This document shows, piece after piece, positions 1 to 8,093 of a stretch of 30,773 bases of DNA; the first letter of the stretch is position 1; each line of letters begins with the position of its first letter. The translations under genes and the position numbers were made by a program. Source of the stretch: JAGQRJ01 sp041402045 (lineage in GTDB: Bacteria > Planctomycetota > J058); the NCBI GenBank assembly GCA_041402045.1, contig JAWKSZ010000085.1, forward strand, positions 1 through 30,773, written 5' to 3'. Under the pieces are notes generated by a model, which saw only the letters and a list, made by a program, of their open reading frames with translations, searched no databases and was not told where the DNA came from.

Positions 1-82
1 TGTAGGAGTCGGCCAGCAGCCGCGAGAGCCCCTCGGCGATCTGCTTGCGCTCGGGTTTGGGAATGCCGGTGTCGATCTTCAT
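1..82 (-). CDS. dps: Dps/ferritin-like DNA-protection protein, N-terminal fragment
   Basis: Only the first 27 codons are in the window; the gene runs off the left edge. The translated start, with KIDTGI near the N-terminus and then EGLSRLLADSY, matches the conserved N-terminal helix of Dps proteins, which store iron as ferric mineral and shield DNA under oxidative or starvation stress. A GGAAGGA ribosome-binding site lies about 8 bases before the ATG. The ferroxidase residues lie outside the window and cannot be checked. It is divergent from the thioesterase gene, with about 70 bases between the two starts. Identification rests on a short but distinctive segment. Confidence 0.75.
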   Translation of the reverse strand, partial: MKIDTGIPKPERKQIAEGLSRLLADSY

Positions 83-152
83 GCGTCAGGTCCTTCCATG
101 TGGCGGGCGCCCGGAGGCTTGCCTCCTCGGCGCGGGGAGGGGAGGCTACCGC

Positions 153-596
153 ATGCCGAGCCCAGACACGAGCGGCGTGTTCGTCCACGAGCACACCGTG
201 CGCTTCCACGAGACCGACCGCGCCGGGATCATTTACTTCTCCCGGGTGTTCGAGTACTGCCATATCGCGTTCGAGGAGATGCTCCACGCGATCTTCGGCA
301 GCGTCGACACCCTGTTCCGCGACGGGACCTGGGGCATGCCCCTGGTCGACGCGCACACGCGCTACTTCAAGCCCATGCTCCTCGACGACCGCCTGCGGAT
401 CGAGCTGCGGGTGGCGCGGCTGGGGAAGGGCTCGGTGCGCTTCGCCTACCGCGTGCTCGGCCCCGACGGGACCCTGCGCGCCGAGACCGAGCTGACCCAC
501 GCCACCGTCGACCTCCAGGCGTTCAAGCCGATCGCGGTCCCCGCGGAGCTGCGCGCGGGGCTGGCGAAGTTGGGCCTGGTCGCTCCGGACGCGTGA
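153..596 (+). CDS. Acyl-CoA thioesterase, 4HBT hot-dog family (YbgC/MenI-like)
   Basis: A 147-residue single hot-dog domain that should hydrolyse a cytosolic acyl-CoA thioester. The signature is ETDRAGIIYFSRVFEYCH at residues 20-37, where Asp22 is in the place of the catalytic Asp of 4-hydroxybenzoyl-CoA thioesterase-type enzymes and AGIIYF is the usual turn into the central helix. Length is normal for YbgC and DHNA-CoA hydrolases. I chose the ATG at 153 because a GGGGAGGGGAGG purine run ends 8 bases upstream and the domain starts right after it; longer in-frame versions from 45 add an arginine- and glycine-rich stretch unlike the family. The substrate cannot be told: menaquinone DHNA-CoA, short-chain or aromatic acyl-CoA are all possible. 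Confidence 0.85.
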   Translation: MPSPDTSGVFVHEHTVRFHETDRAGIIYFSRVFEYCHIAFEEMLHAIFGSVDTLFRDGTWGMPLVDAHTRYFKPMLLDDRLRIELRVARLGKGSVRFAYRVLGPDGTLRAETELTHATVDLQAFKPIAVPAELRAGLAKLGLVAPDA

Positions 597-597
597 A

Positions 598-618
598 GGG
601 CGGGGTCACCCCCCGCCC
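598..618. terminator. Bidirectional hairpin terminator between convergent genes
   Basis: A perfect 8-bp stem, GGGCGGGG at 598-605 pairing with CCCCGCCC at 611-618, with loop TCACC. It begins just after the thioesterase stop at 596 and lies before the convergent stop at 646, so it can serve both transcripts. There is no long T-tract, as is common in very GC-rich genomes. Confidence 0.75.
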
Positions 619-645
619 TCCCGTTGATTCCACGCCGAACCAGGA

Positions 646-1551
646 TCAGTCGCGGTGCCTGCGCACCTTCTCGTCCTCCCCGAACAGCTCCTGCCAGGCC
701 GGCTGCTGCAGGTGCTCCGCCAGGTCGGGCTCGCCGCGCGCCACCGCCCGGGCGAGGTTCCGCGCCCGCGGCGTCGTCCGGGACTCGAGGAACTCCTTCA
801 TCTTGGCCAGGGCCTCCTCCTCCTCGCCCAGGAGCGCGTGGAACAGCCCCTCCTGGTAGAGGGTCGCCTGACTGAGGTCGTCGGGCGGGATCGCGCCGAA
901 CTTGGCCTTGGCCTCGTCCTGCTTGCCCTCGACCAGCAGGATCAGGGCCGCCTGCAGCTCGAACTTGGCCTTGTTCTTGGCCTGGATCTCCGGGCGCCGG
1001 GCGTTGGCGGCGTCGTTGATCCGCAGGGCCTCTTCGTTGAACTCCGAGGCCAGCTTGAGCCACTTCGCGCGCTGCTTCTCGTCGTATTTCTCGGGCATGC
1101 GGTGCAGGCGCAGGTAGAGCACGCTCGCCATGTCGGCGGTCGCCGGGTTCGGGTTGGCGCGCAGCGAGCTCACCAGGAGCTGCACCGCGGACTTGGTGTC
1201 GTTCTTGTTGGCGAACAGGATCCGCGCCTTGCGCGACATGGCCTCGCCCTTGATCACCCGCGAGACCTTGTCGCGCTTGGTGCCGAGCTTGCGGATCAGC
1301 TCGCTGAAGTAGGCCTCGGCCTCGTCGATCTCGCCCAACTCCTGGAGCACGCTGGCCTTGAACAGCTTGCATTGGTCGGCCAGCTCGCCCGAGGGCTGCG
1401 CGTCCAGGGCGCGGTTGATCGCCTCCAGCGCCTTCTCCGGCTCGCTCCACGCGGCCTGGGCCGCCTCCAGGTGCTTCTTGGCCTCTCCGTCGTCCGCCAG
1501 CGCGGGGAGCGCCAGCGCGAGGGCGCACAGCGCACACGTCAGGGCTTTCAT
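646..1551 (-). CDS. Secreted helical-repeat (TPR-like) protein, unknown function
   Basis: 301 residues. The first 19 form a clear Sec signal peptide: MK, then a leucine/alanine core ending in ALA before DDGEA, so the mature protein is periplasmic or exported. The rest is alpha-helical with TPR-like pairs: EAQAAWSEPEKALEAINRAL, a second unit around SVLQELGEIDEAEAYFSELI, and a third near ILLVEGKQDEAKAKF. No catalytic motif is visible. The ATG is supported by GGAGG about 5 bases upstream. It ends at the shared hairpin with the thioesterase gene and is divergent from the pseudokinase operon. A scaffold or assembly role is possible but not shown by the sequence. Confidence 0.8.
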   Translation of the reverse strand: MKALTCALCALALALPALADDGEAKKHLEAAQAAWSEPEKALEAINRALDAQPSGELADQCKLFKASVLQELGEIDEAEAYFSELIRKLGTKRDKVSRVIKGEAMSRKARILFANKNDTKSAVQLLVSSLRANPNPATADMASVLYLRLHRMPEKYDEKQRAKWLKLASEFNEEALRINDAANARRPEIQAKNKAKFELQAALILLVEGKQDEAKAKFGAIPPDDLSQATLYQEGLFHALLGEEEEALAKMKEFLESRTTPRARNLARAVARGEPDLAEHLQQPAWQELFGEDEKVRRHRD

Positions 1552-1693
1552 CGGGCCTCCTTCGGTCAGGATCGTAACGAGGAACCGGCGGCCGCACCAT
1601 TCGGGCCGGCCCCCCCTCTCCGGGTCGCGTGGGGAGCGCTGCGTATTCGGGGACGGCTCCAGGGAGGGGCTTGGAAACGCCCTCGGGGACCCT

Positions 1694-1699
1694 TACCCT
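1694..1699 (+). promoter_or_regulatory. Candidate -10 box (TACCCT)
   Basis: TACCCT lies 22 bases before the ATG at 1721, in the 169-base gap between divergent genes. It resembles the TAnnnT hexamers found before several other genes here. No convincing -35 element is visible. Confidence 0.3.
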
Positions 1700-1720
1700 G
1701 CCGCCTGAGGCAGTCCGTCC

Positions 1721-3280
1721 ATGCAGCTCCCCTCCCCCCCCGTGACCGGTGCCCTGGTCGCCGAGCGCTACCTCCTCGGCCCGAGGCTGGAGAAGACCTG
1801 GCTCGGCGAGCGGTTCCTGGCCGAGGACCAGGTGCGCGGCGAACAGTGCGAGCTCGAGCTGTGGCGCGCCGCCGGCAAGCAGGAGGAGCAGCTCCTGCGC
1901 CTGGTGGGCCGCGAGGTCGAGATCAGCGAGTGGCTCGGCCCGCACAAGGACGTGATCCGCGCCCTGGCCTGGGGCCAGCTCCCCACCGGCTGGATCTACG
2001 TCGTGCGCGAGGCCAGCCCCGACACCCGCCCGGTGAACCTGCGCCGCGGTGAGCTCGACGACCGGGTGTGGCGCCTGCTGACGCTGTGTCAGCTCGTCGA
2101 CAACCTGACCCAGAAGGGGATCGTGCACCGCGACCTCGGGCCCAAGGCGTTCCTCGAGCACGAGCAGGAGGACCTGCGGCTCTCGCGGCTCTACCTGGCC
2201 AAGCTGGACGAGGTCCACGAGCCCTGGGTCGGGCCCTGGGGCCTGCCTCAGGCCGAGATCCGCTGCGCCGCGCCGGAGCTGATCGACCGCCCCTCCGAGG
2301 CGACCCCCGCCGCCGACGTGTTCGGGCTGGGGGTGCTCATGTTCCGCGCGCTGACCGGCAAGTGGCCGTTCCGCGGCGCCAGCGTGCCCCAGCTCGTGCG
2401 CCGGCACCTCGAGGTGGCCCACGGGCGCGAGGCGCCGCCTCGCCCCTCGCAGCTCGCCGCGATCCCCGCCGGCCTCGACGCGCTCTGCGCCCGGGCCCTG
2501 GCCCTCGACCCCGAGGCGCGCTTCCCCACCCCGGGGGACATGGCCCAGGCGTTGGAGGACTTCCTCGCCGTGGGCGGCGACGGGCTCGCCGACAGCGCCT
2601 CGGACCTCGGCGCCCTCGACCTGACCGAGGACCCCGACGACGACGACGGGCCGGACGGCACCGAGACCGACCTCGAGCGGATCGAGGTCCCCGACCCCGA
2701 CCCGGACCCCGAGCCCGTGCTCGCGATCCCCGCCGACGCCCTCGCCAACAGCGGGGTCGAGTTCGCCTCCGAGGACCTGACCCCCGAGGAGCACCTCGTG
2801 CTCCCCGAGCTCCCCGACGCGCCGCCGCCGGTCGAGCTCGACCTGCCCGAGGTCCCCCAGCCGGTCACGGTCCAGGAGCTGATCAGCGCCCAGGAGCTGC
2901 TCACCGCCTCTGACGTGGGGCTGACCATGGAGCAGGGCGCGATCGTGCTCGCGGTCGAGGCCAAGCTCCTCGACGCCGTGGTCGAGGCCCTGGCGCAGCT
3001 CGACCCCGAGGGCGTGCAGGTGTTCCTCATGGACATGTCCCAGGTCCCGCACCTGGGCGGGGCCCAGCTCGAGGCGCTGACCGCCGTGTTCACCCTCTGC
3101 GAGCAGAAGGGCGTGCGCTCGGCCATGTATGCCGTGCGCCCCGACGTGGCGCGCATGATCGCGCTCCTCGAGCTCCAGGCCCACGTGCCGGACATCGTCG
3201 AGGTCGAGACCACCGAAGAGGCCCTGGCCGAGCTGGACTGGGTCCCCGCGACCGTCGAGGACGAAGGAGACGAGGCATGA
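1721..3280 (+). CDS. Pseudokinase-STAS fusion protein
   Basis: 519 residues. Residues about 15-285 have a protein-kinase fold that has lost its catalytic residues. The glycine-rich loop is absent (GPRLEKTWLGE), the VAIK lysine region reads RGEQCELELW, the catalytic loop is HRDLGPKAF at 136-144 (Ala143 replaces the metal-binding Asn, Gly140 replaces the Lys), and DFG reads RLY at 156-158. Structural landmarks remain: CAAPELID (182-189), DVFGLG (199-204) and TGKWPF. An acidic Asp/Pro linker follows (about 290-380). Residues about 405-505 look like a STAS domain, MDMSQVPHLGGAQLEAL, with the usual phospho-Ser position replaced by Gly. It overlaps the next ATG by 4 bases, so it heads an operon. 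I infer a non-catalytic signalling scaffold. Confidence 0.8.
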   Translation: MQLPSPPVTGALVAERYLLGPRLEKTWLGERFLAEDQVRGEQCELELWRAAGKQEEQLLRLVGREVEISEWLGPHKDVIRALAWGQLPTGWIYVVREASPDTRPVNLRRGELDDRVWRLLTLCQLVDNLTQKGIVHRDLGPKAFLEHEQEDLRLSRLYLAKLDEVHEPWVGPWGLPQAEIRCAAPELIDRPSEATPAADVFGLGVLMFRALTGKWPFRGASVPQLVRRHLEVAHGREAPPRPSQLAAIPAGLDALCARALALDPEARFPTPGDMAQALEDFLAVGGDGLADSASDLGALDLTEDPDDDDGPDGTETDLERIEVPDPDPDPEPVLAIPADALANSGVEFASEDLTPEEHLVLPELPDAPPPVELDLPEVPQPVTVQELISAQELLTASDVGLTMEQGAIVLAVEAKLLDAVVEALAQLDPEGVQVFLMDMSQVPHLGGAQLEALTAVFTLCEQKGVRSAMYAVRPDVARMIALLELQAHVPDIVEVETTEEALAELDWVPATVEDEGDEA

Positions 3281-4416
3281 ACCCGGCACCCGAGGTCACG
3301 CTCCTGCTCGGCACCCGCAAGGGCGCCTGGATCGTGCGCTCCTCCGGCGGACGCCAGCGCTGGGAGACCCGCGGGCCGTTCCACCTGGGGGCGACGGTGC
3401 ACCACCTGGTGCTCGACCCCCGCGACCAGAGGACGCTGCTCCTCGCCGCGCGCACCGGGCACCTCGGCCCCACGGTGTTCCGCTCCGAGAACTGGGGCGA
3501 GACCTGGGAGGAGGCCAGCCGCCCGCCTGCGTTCGGCGCGCCCGCGGGCGACGCCCCCAAGCGCTCGGTGAACCACGTGTTCTGGCTGACCCCGGGGCAC
3601 GCGAGCGAGCCCGGGACCTGGTACGCCGGGACCTCCCCCGGCGGGCTGTTCAAGACCACCGACGGCGGCCGCACCTGGGACGAGGTCGCCGGCTTCAACC
3701 AGCACCCCGACCGGGTGACCTGGTGCGGCGGCGACGACGGCGGGACCCCCGACGGGCCCAAGCTGCACTCGATCCTCGTGGACCCGCGGGACGCGGCGCA
3801 CCTCTACATAGGGCTCAGCTCCGGGGGGACCTTCGAGAGCACCGACGCCGGCAAGAGCTGGACCCCGCTCAACCGCGGGGTCGCCGCGGACTTCCTCCCC
3901 GAGGGCGAGCACCTGTTCGGCCACGACCCGCACTGCATGGTCCAGCACCCGCTCCAGCCGGACCGGATCTACCAGCAGAACCACTGCGGGATCTACCGGA
4001 TCGACCGCCCCGACGAGACCTGGGTGCGGATCGGCGAGGCCATGCCCCCCGAGGTCGGCGACGTGGGCTTCGCGATCGACGTCGACCCTCGCGACCCTGA
4101 CACCGCCTTCGTGTTCCCCATGGACGGCACCGACGTGTGGCCGCGGATCAGCCCCGGCGGCACGCCGGCGGTCTACCGCACCCGCGACGCCGGTGCGAGC
4201 TGGGAGCGCTGCGACCGCGGCTTCCCCCGGGAGCAGGCCTGGTTCTCGGTCAAGCGCCAGGGCATGGCCGTCGACCGCGCCGAGCCCCTCGGGATCTACC
4301 TGGGCACGACCCACGGCAGCGTGTGGGCGAGCCTCGACGGCGGCGACACCTGGGCCGAGGTCGTGCGGCACCTGCCCCACGTCTACTCCCTCGAGGCGGT
4401 GCCGTGCGGGTCGTGA
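3277..4416 (+). CDS. Asp-box (BNR/sialidase-like) beta-propeller protein
   Basis: 379 residues with no signal peptide, so probably cytosolic. Five Asp-box motifs (Ser/Thr-x-Asp-x-Gly-x-Thr-Trp type) are visible: RSENWGETW, KTTDGGRTW, ESTDAGKSW, RTRDAGASW and ASLDGGDTW. These mark propeller blades of the YCF48/sialidase-like superfamily. The sialidase active-site arginine triad is not evident, so glycosidase activity is not supported. Two His/Cys-rich patches, GHDPHCMVQHP and QQNHCGIYRID, could bind metal or substrate. The ATG overlaps the pseudokinase stop by 4 bases, and the 3' end overlaps the MoaD-like gene by 13 bases. Pairing of this propeller type with a small MoaD/ThiS protein recurs in bacteria, which suggests a joint but unassigned role. 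Confidence 0.8.
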   Translation: MNPAPEVTLLLGTRKGAWIVRSSGGRQRWETRGPFHLGATVHHLVLDPRDQRTLLLAARTGHLGPTVFRSENWGETWEEASRPPAFGAPAGDAPKRSVNHVFWLTPGHASEPGTWYAGTSPGGLFKTTDGGRTWDEVAGFNQHPDRVTWCGGDDGGTPDGPKLHSILVDPRDAAHLYIGLSSGGTFESTDAGKSWTPLNRGVAADFLPEGEHLFGHDPHCMVQHPLQPDRIYQQNHCGIYRIDRPDETWVRIGEAMPPEVGDVGFAIDVDPRDPDTAFVFPMDGTDVWPRISPGGTPAVYRTRDAGASWERCDRGFPREQAWFSVKRQGMAVDRAEPLGIYLGTTHGSVWASLDGGDTWAEVVRHLPHVYSLEAVPCGS

Positions 4417-4664
4417 TCCCTACGCTGCTCGACCGCTACACGTCGGGGGAGCGCGAGGTCCAGGGCGCGGGCGCGACCGTGGGCGAGGTGCTCCAGGGCC
4501 TCGACCAGCGCTTCCCCGGGCTGCGCTTTCGGATCGTCGACGAGCACGACCGGATCCGACGCCACATTCACGTGTTCGTGGGGCGCGCGCTCGCGGCGGA
4601 CCTCGCCGCGCCGGTAGGCCCCGAGGACACCGTCAAGATCGTGGGGGCGCTCAGCGGCGGCTGA
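4404..4664 (+). CDS. MoaD/ThiS-like sulfur-carrier protein ending in Gly-Gly
   Basis: 86 residues, the usual size for a beta-grasp ubiquitin-like carrier. It starts MRVVIPTLLDRYT, contains GATVGEVLQGLDQRFPGL, and ends DTVKIVGALSGG. The exposed C-terminal Gly-Gly is the adenylation and thiocarboxylation site in MoaD, ThiS and CysO. The start is the GTG at 4404, inside the end of the propeller gene, with GAGG 7 bases upstream. The PLP-enzyme gene begins 5 bases after its stop. No E1-like (MoeB/ThiF) or MoaE gene is in the window, so a plain molybdopterin role is not supported by context. A CysO-like sulfur donor to the neighbouring PLP enzyme is a reasonable inference. Confidence 0.85.
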   Translation: MRVVIPTLLDRYTSGEREVQGAGATVGEVLQGLDQRFPGLRFRIVDEHDRIRRHIHVFVGRALAADLAAPVGPEDTVKIVGALSGG

Positions 4665-4669
4665 GCGAG

Positions 4670-5762
4670 GTGAGCGCGCCTGCCCTCGAGCCCCACGGTC
4701 CCCCGCGCCTGCGCGCGCTGTGCCCGACCCTGGACCTGCCCTGGGTCTCCCTCGGCGACTTCCCCACCCCGGTCGAGCGGCTCGAGGGGCTGGGGCGCGA
4801 GCTCGGCTGCGAGCTGTGGATCAAGCGCGACGACCGCTCGGGGGCGCCTTACGGCGGCAACAAGGTGCGCAAGCTCGAGCTGCTCCTGGCCCGGGCGCTC
4901 CAGGACGGCGCGCGCACCGCGGTCACGATTGGCGCCTACGGCTCGCACCACGCCCTGGCCACCGCGATCTACGCCCGCGAGCTGGGCCTCGCCTCCGAGC
5001 TCGTGCTCTACCCGCAGCCGCTGACCGAGCACGTGCTCGACGACCTGCTGCTGGACCACGCCGTGGGCGCGGGGCTGACCCGGGTCGCCCACGCGGTGTT
5101 CGCGCCCTGGAGGAGCGGGCGCGTCGCCACGCGCTGCGAGGCGCCGGCGCGGATCCCCGCCGGGGGCAGCAACGCCCTGGGCACCGTGGGCTTCGTCGAG
5201 GCCGGGCTCGAGCTCGCGGGCCAGGTCGAGGCCGGCGAGCTCCCGCGGCCCCACGCGATCGTGGTCGCCGCCGGGACCTGCGGGACCGCCGCGGGGCTGG
5301 CGCTGGGCTGCGAGCTCGGCGGCCTCGCGACCCGGGTGGTCGCGGTGCGGGTCGTCCCCGGGCTGATCGCCAACGGCTTCAACCTGCGCCGGCTGCGCCG
5401 GGGCGCGCTGGCCCTCCTGCGCCAGGCCGGGCTCGCGCCCGACCTCCGCGCCCCGGTGGGCCTCGAGCTGGAGGCGCGCGAGCTGGGTCGCGGCTACGGG
5501 ACGCCCACCCCCGCGCGGAGGAGGCCGTGCGCCGCTTCGCCGCCGCGGGGATCGAGCTGGAGACCACCTACACCGGGAAGGCGGCCGCGGCGCTCCTGCG
5601 CCCCGAGGCCTTCTCCGGACAGCGGGTGCTGTTCTGGCACACCTACTCCAGCGTCGACCTCGCGCCGCTCCTGGCGCGGGTCGACCCGCTCACCTTGCCG
5701 TCCAGCTTCCTCCCCGTGCTGCGCGCGGGGGGCGGCTGCCCGCCGCGGAGGACCCCGCATGA
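4670..5762 (+). CDS. Fold-type-II PLP enzyme (ACC deaminase/D-cysteine desulfhydrase family), frameshifted
   Basis: Starts at a GTG 5 bases after the carrier gene. YGGNKVRKLE (residues 61-70) holds the PLP-binding lysine (Lys65). IPAGGSNALGTVGFVEA (162-178) and AAGTCGTAAGL (200-210) are the family signature and the phosphate-binding loop. The family covers 1-aminocyclopropane-1-carboxylate deaminase, D-cysteine desulfhydrase and related lyases; the substrate cannot be assigned. The frame shifts after GRGYGTPTP at the C-run 5508-5512 and continues as EEAVRRFAAAGIELETTYTG one frame over. A second shift at the G-run 5727-5732 would restore a natural end, AAEDPA, with a TGA overlapping the next ATG. 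Both look like single missing bases, so either sequencing error or a recent pseudogene. Confidence 0.75.
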
Positions 5763-7619
5763 ACCGCTTCGCCTGCGCCGCTGTGTTCCTCTGCCTCGCA
5801 CCGATCGCGCGCGCCCAGAGCGCGTCCTACACCGTCGCCGACGGGGTCGAGCCCGCCGTGCGCGAGGCCTTCGCCGCGGCCTGGAAGCGCCTGCCCGAGG
5901 CGCACCGCGGGCGGCTGGTCGAGCTGGGGCTGACCCTGCGCCGCGCCCCCGCGGCGGAGGCCCCCGCGGACGCGCCGCTCGCCCTGCGGCTCATGGCCCG
6001 CGCGACCCACGCCTGGTTCTCGACGCGGGAGCGCGCGATCGTGGTCACCGACGCCGGGGTGGGCACCCCGACCTGGGACGGTCCCGCGCCGGAGGCGAAG
6101 GCCCTGGCCGCGTTCCTGCACGGGCTCGAGGAGGCCCTCGAGGTCGAGTGCCCCGTGGACGCCGACCTCCCGGGGCTGACCCCCGCCTGGCGCGCCTTCG
6201 TGCTGCGCGCCGGGGAGCGGCTCATGCCCGGCGAGTGGCCGTCCCCCGACGCCGTCGCCCCGGGCGACCCGGCCTTCCTCAGCCGCTTCCTCGACGCTGG
6301 GGTCGCGGCCTCCCTCGGCGGTCAGCGCCCGAGCCTCGAGGCGCTCCTGATCCACGAGCTGGGCCACGCGCTGCAGCTCGGACCCAACGGCGAGGCGGGG
6401 CGGATCGCGGCCTGGTCCACCCTCTCGGACTGGCGCGAGGGCACCCAGCGCAAGCCCGCCGACGGCTACGTCGCCGGCTCCTGGGGCCACGAGGACCCGT
6501 TGGTCCTGATCCGGCTGCTGCTCGGCGCGCCCCGCGGCGAGGGCGCGACCTTCGCCCCGCACCCCCAGGCGCGCTTCCCCACGCCCTACGCGCGCTTCGA
6601 CCCCCGCGAGGACTTCGCCGAGTGCTACCGCCTGGCGCTGACCGACCCGGACCTGCTCGCCGAGCGCGCGCCGGAGAAGCTCCTCGCCCAGAACGCCGCG
6701 GGCTGGGTCGCCGACGTCGAGGCCGAGCCCCTGTTCCGCGAGCGGCGCCCGGACTGGGGCGGCGAGCTGCGCCTGGGCCTCGAGCGCCTGCTCGCCCGCG
6801 CGCTCCCCGCGCCCTCGACCCGGGACGCCCGCGCGATCCTGCAGGCGGCGGTCCCGCTGCTCGCAGGGCTCGAGCTCGACCCCGGCACCCCGCCGAGCTT
6901 CGAGCTGCCCCTCGACACGGCCGCGCCCGTGCGCGAGGCCTGGGGCGAGGGCCCGCTGGGGGTCGAGGTCGAGGGGCGCATGCTCTACCTGGGCGAGGCG
7001 CGCCTGGGGGCCGACTTCGAGGAGCTCCTGGAGCGCTTTCAGGATCACCTCGCCTTCGAGAGCGGAATCGCGCGCATGCGCCGCGAGCTCGACCCCGACG
7101 CCTCCCTGGCCGAGGTGCTCGACGGGCGCACCGAGGACACGGCCCTGGCCTTCCTCGGGAGCCTGCTCGACGACGAGTCGCCCCAACGCCTCGCGCGTTG
7201 GAAAGTCCGGCCAGAGCGAGGGCGCGCAGCAGCTCCTGATCCTCGCCGCCCGCCTGGCCCAGGCCCCCGACGACCCGAACCTGGCCAAGGCCTTCCGCGG
7301 CCTCGAGCGCCCCAGCCCCTACGCCGCGGCCCTCGCCGCCGAGCTCCTGATCGCCCCCGAGCGCGAGGCGACGAAGCCCCAGGAGACCCCCAGCACCCCG
7401 GTCCGGATCGCGCTGCACCTGCTCGAGAACCAGCCCGGCTCGAGCCTCGTCCCCGCCGCCCGCGCCCGCGCGCTGGCCCTGTTCACGCGCTCGAGCCCCG
7501 AGCCCGAGCGCCCCGCCCTCGCCGAGCAGGCGCGCGCCGCCGCCGCCCAGGTCGCCCTCCCCGAGCTGCGGGCCAAGGTCGAGGCCGAGCTCGCCGAGCT
7601 CCTGGGCGCGAAGAAGTAG
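5759..7619 (+). CDS. Secreted HExxH metalloprotease-like protein, frameshifted near 7200
   Basis: The ATG overlaps the PLP-gene stop by 4 bases, and a GGAGG lies before it. Residues 1-19 are a signal peptide ending ARA before QSAS. A zincin motif, LIHELGHALQL, gives His199, Glu200 and His203; the downstream DPREDFAECYRLAL (281-294) offers Glu284 or Glu288 as third zinc ligand, as in many minor zincin families. The reading frame changes near 7199-7203. After it, the frame that reads GKSGQSEGAQQLLILAARL has family-like composition and ends at TAG 7617-7619 with GAKK. Removing one T near 7198 rejoins the frames. I infer an exported zinc peptidase of about 620 residues with an alpha-helical C-terminal part; substrate unknown. 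Confidence 0.7.
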
Positions 7620-7626
7620 CGGAACG

Positions 7627-8040
7627 TTGTTCGACCTCGAGCCCGACGAGGTGCGCGCGTTGAACCTTGCGGCGCATGACCTCGACGCTCGCGACCGGCT
7701 CTCGGCGCAGTTCGAGGTGCGAGACGAAGGCGGGCAAGCCCGCATGCTGGGTGCGTTGGCGAGCATGGCGGGCCAGGCCGGAGCAACCGAGGGAGACCTC
7801 CCCGCTGCCCTGGCGCGCTCGGGCGCGAGTCCGAACTGGACGCCAAGTCGGGTCCTGGCGCTCGCCGACGTGCGCTTCGCGGAACGCCTGCACCGAGTGA
7901 GCGCGCTACGACCCGAGCACGAGCGACGCCGGGCGCTGGTGCTGCTCCTCGACCTGTTCGCGGTGGCCGACGCGCGCCGGCGTGAGGCCTGCGGTGAGGG
8001 CTGCAACCACCCGTGGCACCGCCTCGGCGAGGCGCCCTGA
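7627..8040 (+). CDS. Small DUF5958-like protein
   Basis: 137 residues from a TTG start 7 bases after the preceding stop; the start is uncertain because no good ribosome-binding site is seen, and an ATG at 7745 is an alternative. The C-terminal half, with RRRALVLLLDLFAVADARRRE followed by CGEGCNHPWHRL, matches my memory of DUF5958, a small family common in Streptomyces. The Cys-x3-Cys-x-His-x2-Trp-His cluster could bind metal. No signal peptide or membrane segment is present. Function is unknown; a small regulatory or immunity-type protein is possible. It may be cotranscribed with the metalloprotease gene. Confidence 0.6.
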   Translation: MFDLEPDEVRALNLAAHDLDARDRLSAQFEVRDEGGQARMLGALASMAGQAGATEGDLPAALARSGASPNWTPSRVLALADVRFAERLHRVSALRPEHERRRALVLLLDLFAVADARRREACGEGCNHPWHRLGEAP

Positions 8041-8093
8041 CGCGACCCGTTTGCGTCGAGGTGGGTCACCCGCCACGGTGGAGCGGAGTCGGT

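Noticed and set aside
446..3289. A 947-codon minus-strand open frame opposite the thioesterase, secreted protein and pseudokinase genes
   Set aside because: Low-complexity Gly/Arg/Leu-rich translation without any family signature, antisense to better-supported genes.
3277..4416. Sialidase (glycoside hydrolase)
   Set aside because: Asp-boxes mark the propeller fold only; the catalytic arginine triad and a secretion signal are not seen.
4193..7663. A single 1156-residue fusion of PLP enzyme and metalloprotease
   Set aside because: The frame only appears continuous because the PLP gene is frameshifted; the protease has its own ATG, ribosome-binding site and signal peptide at 5759.
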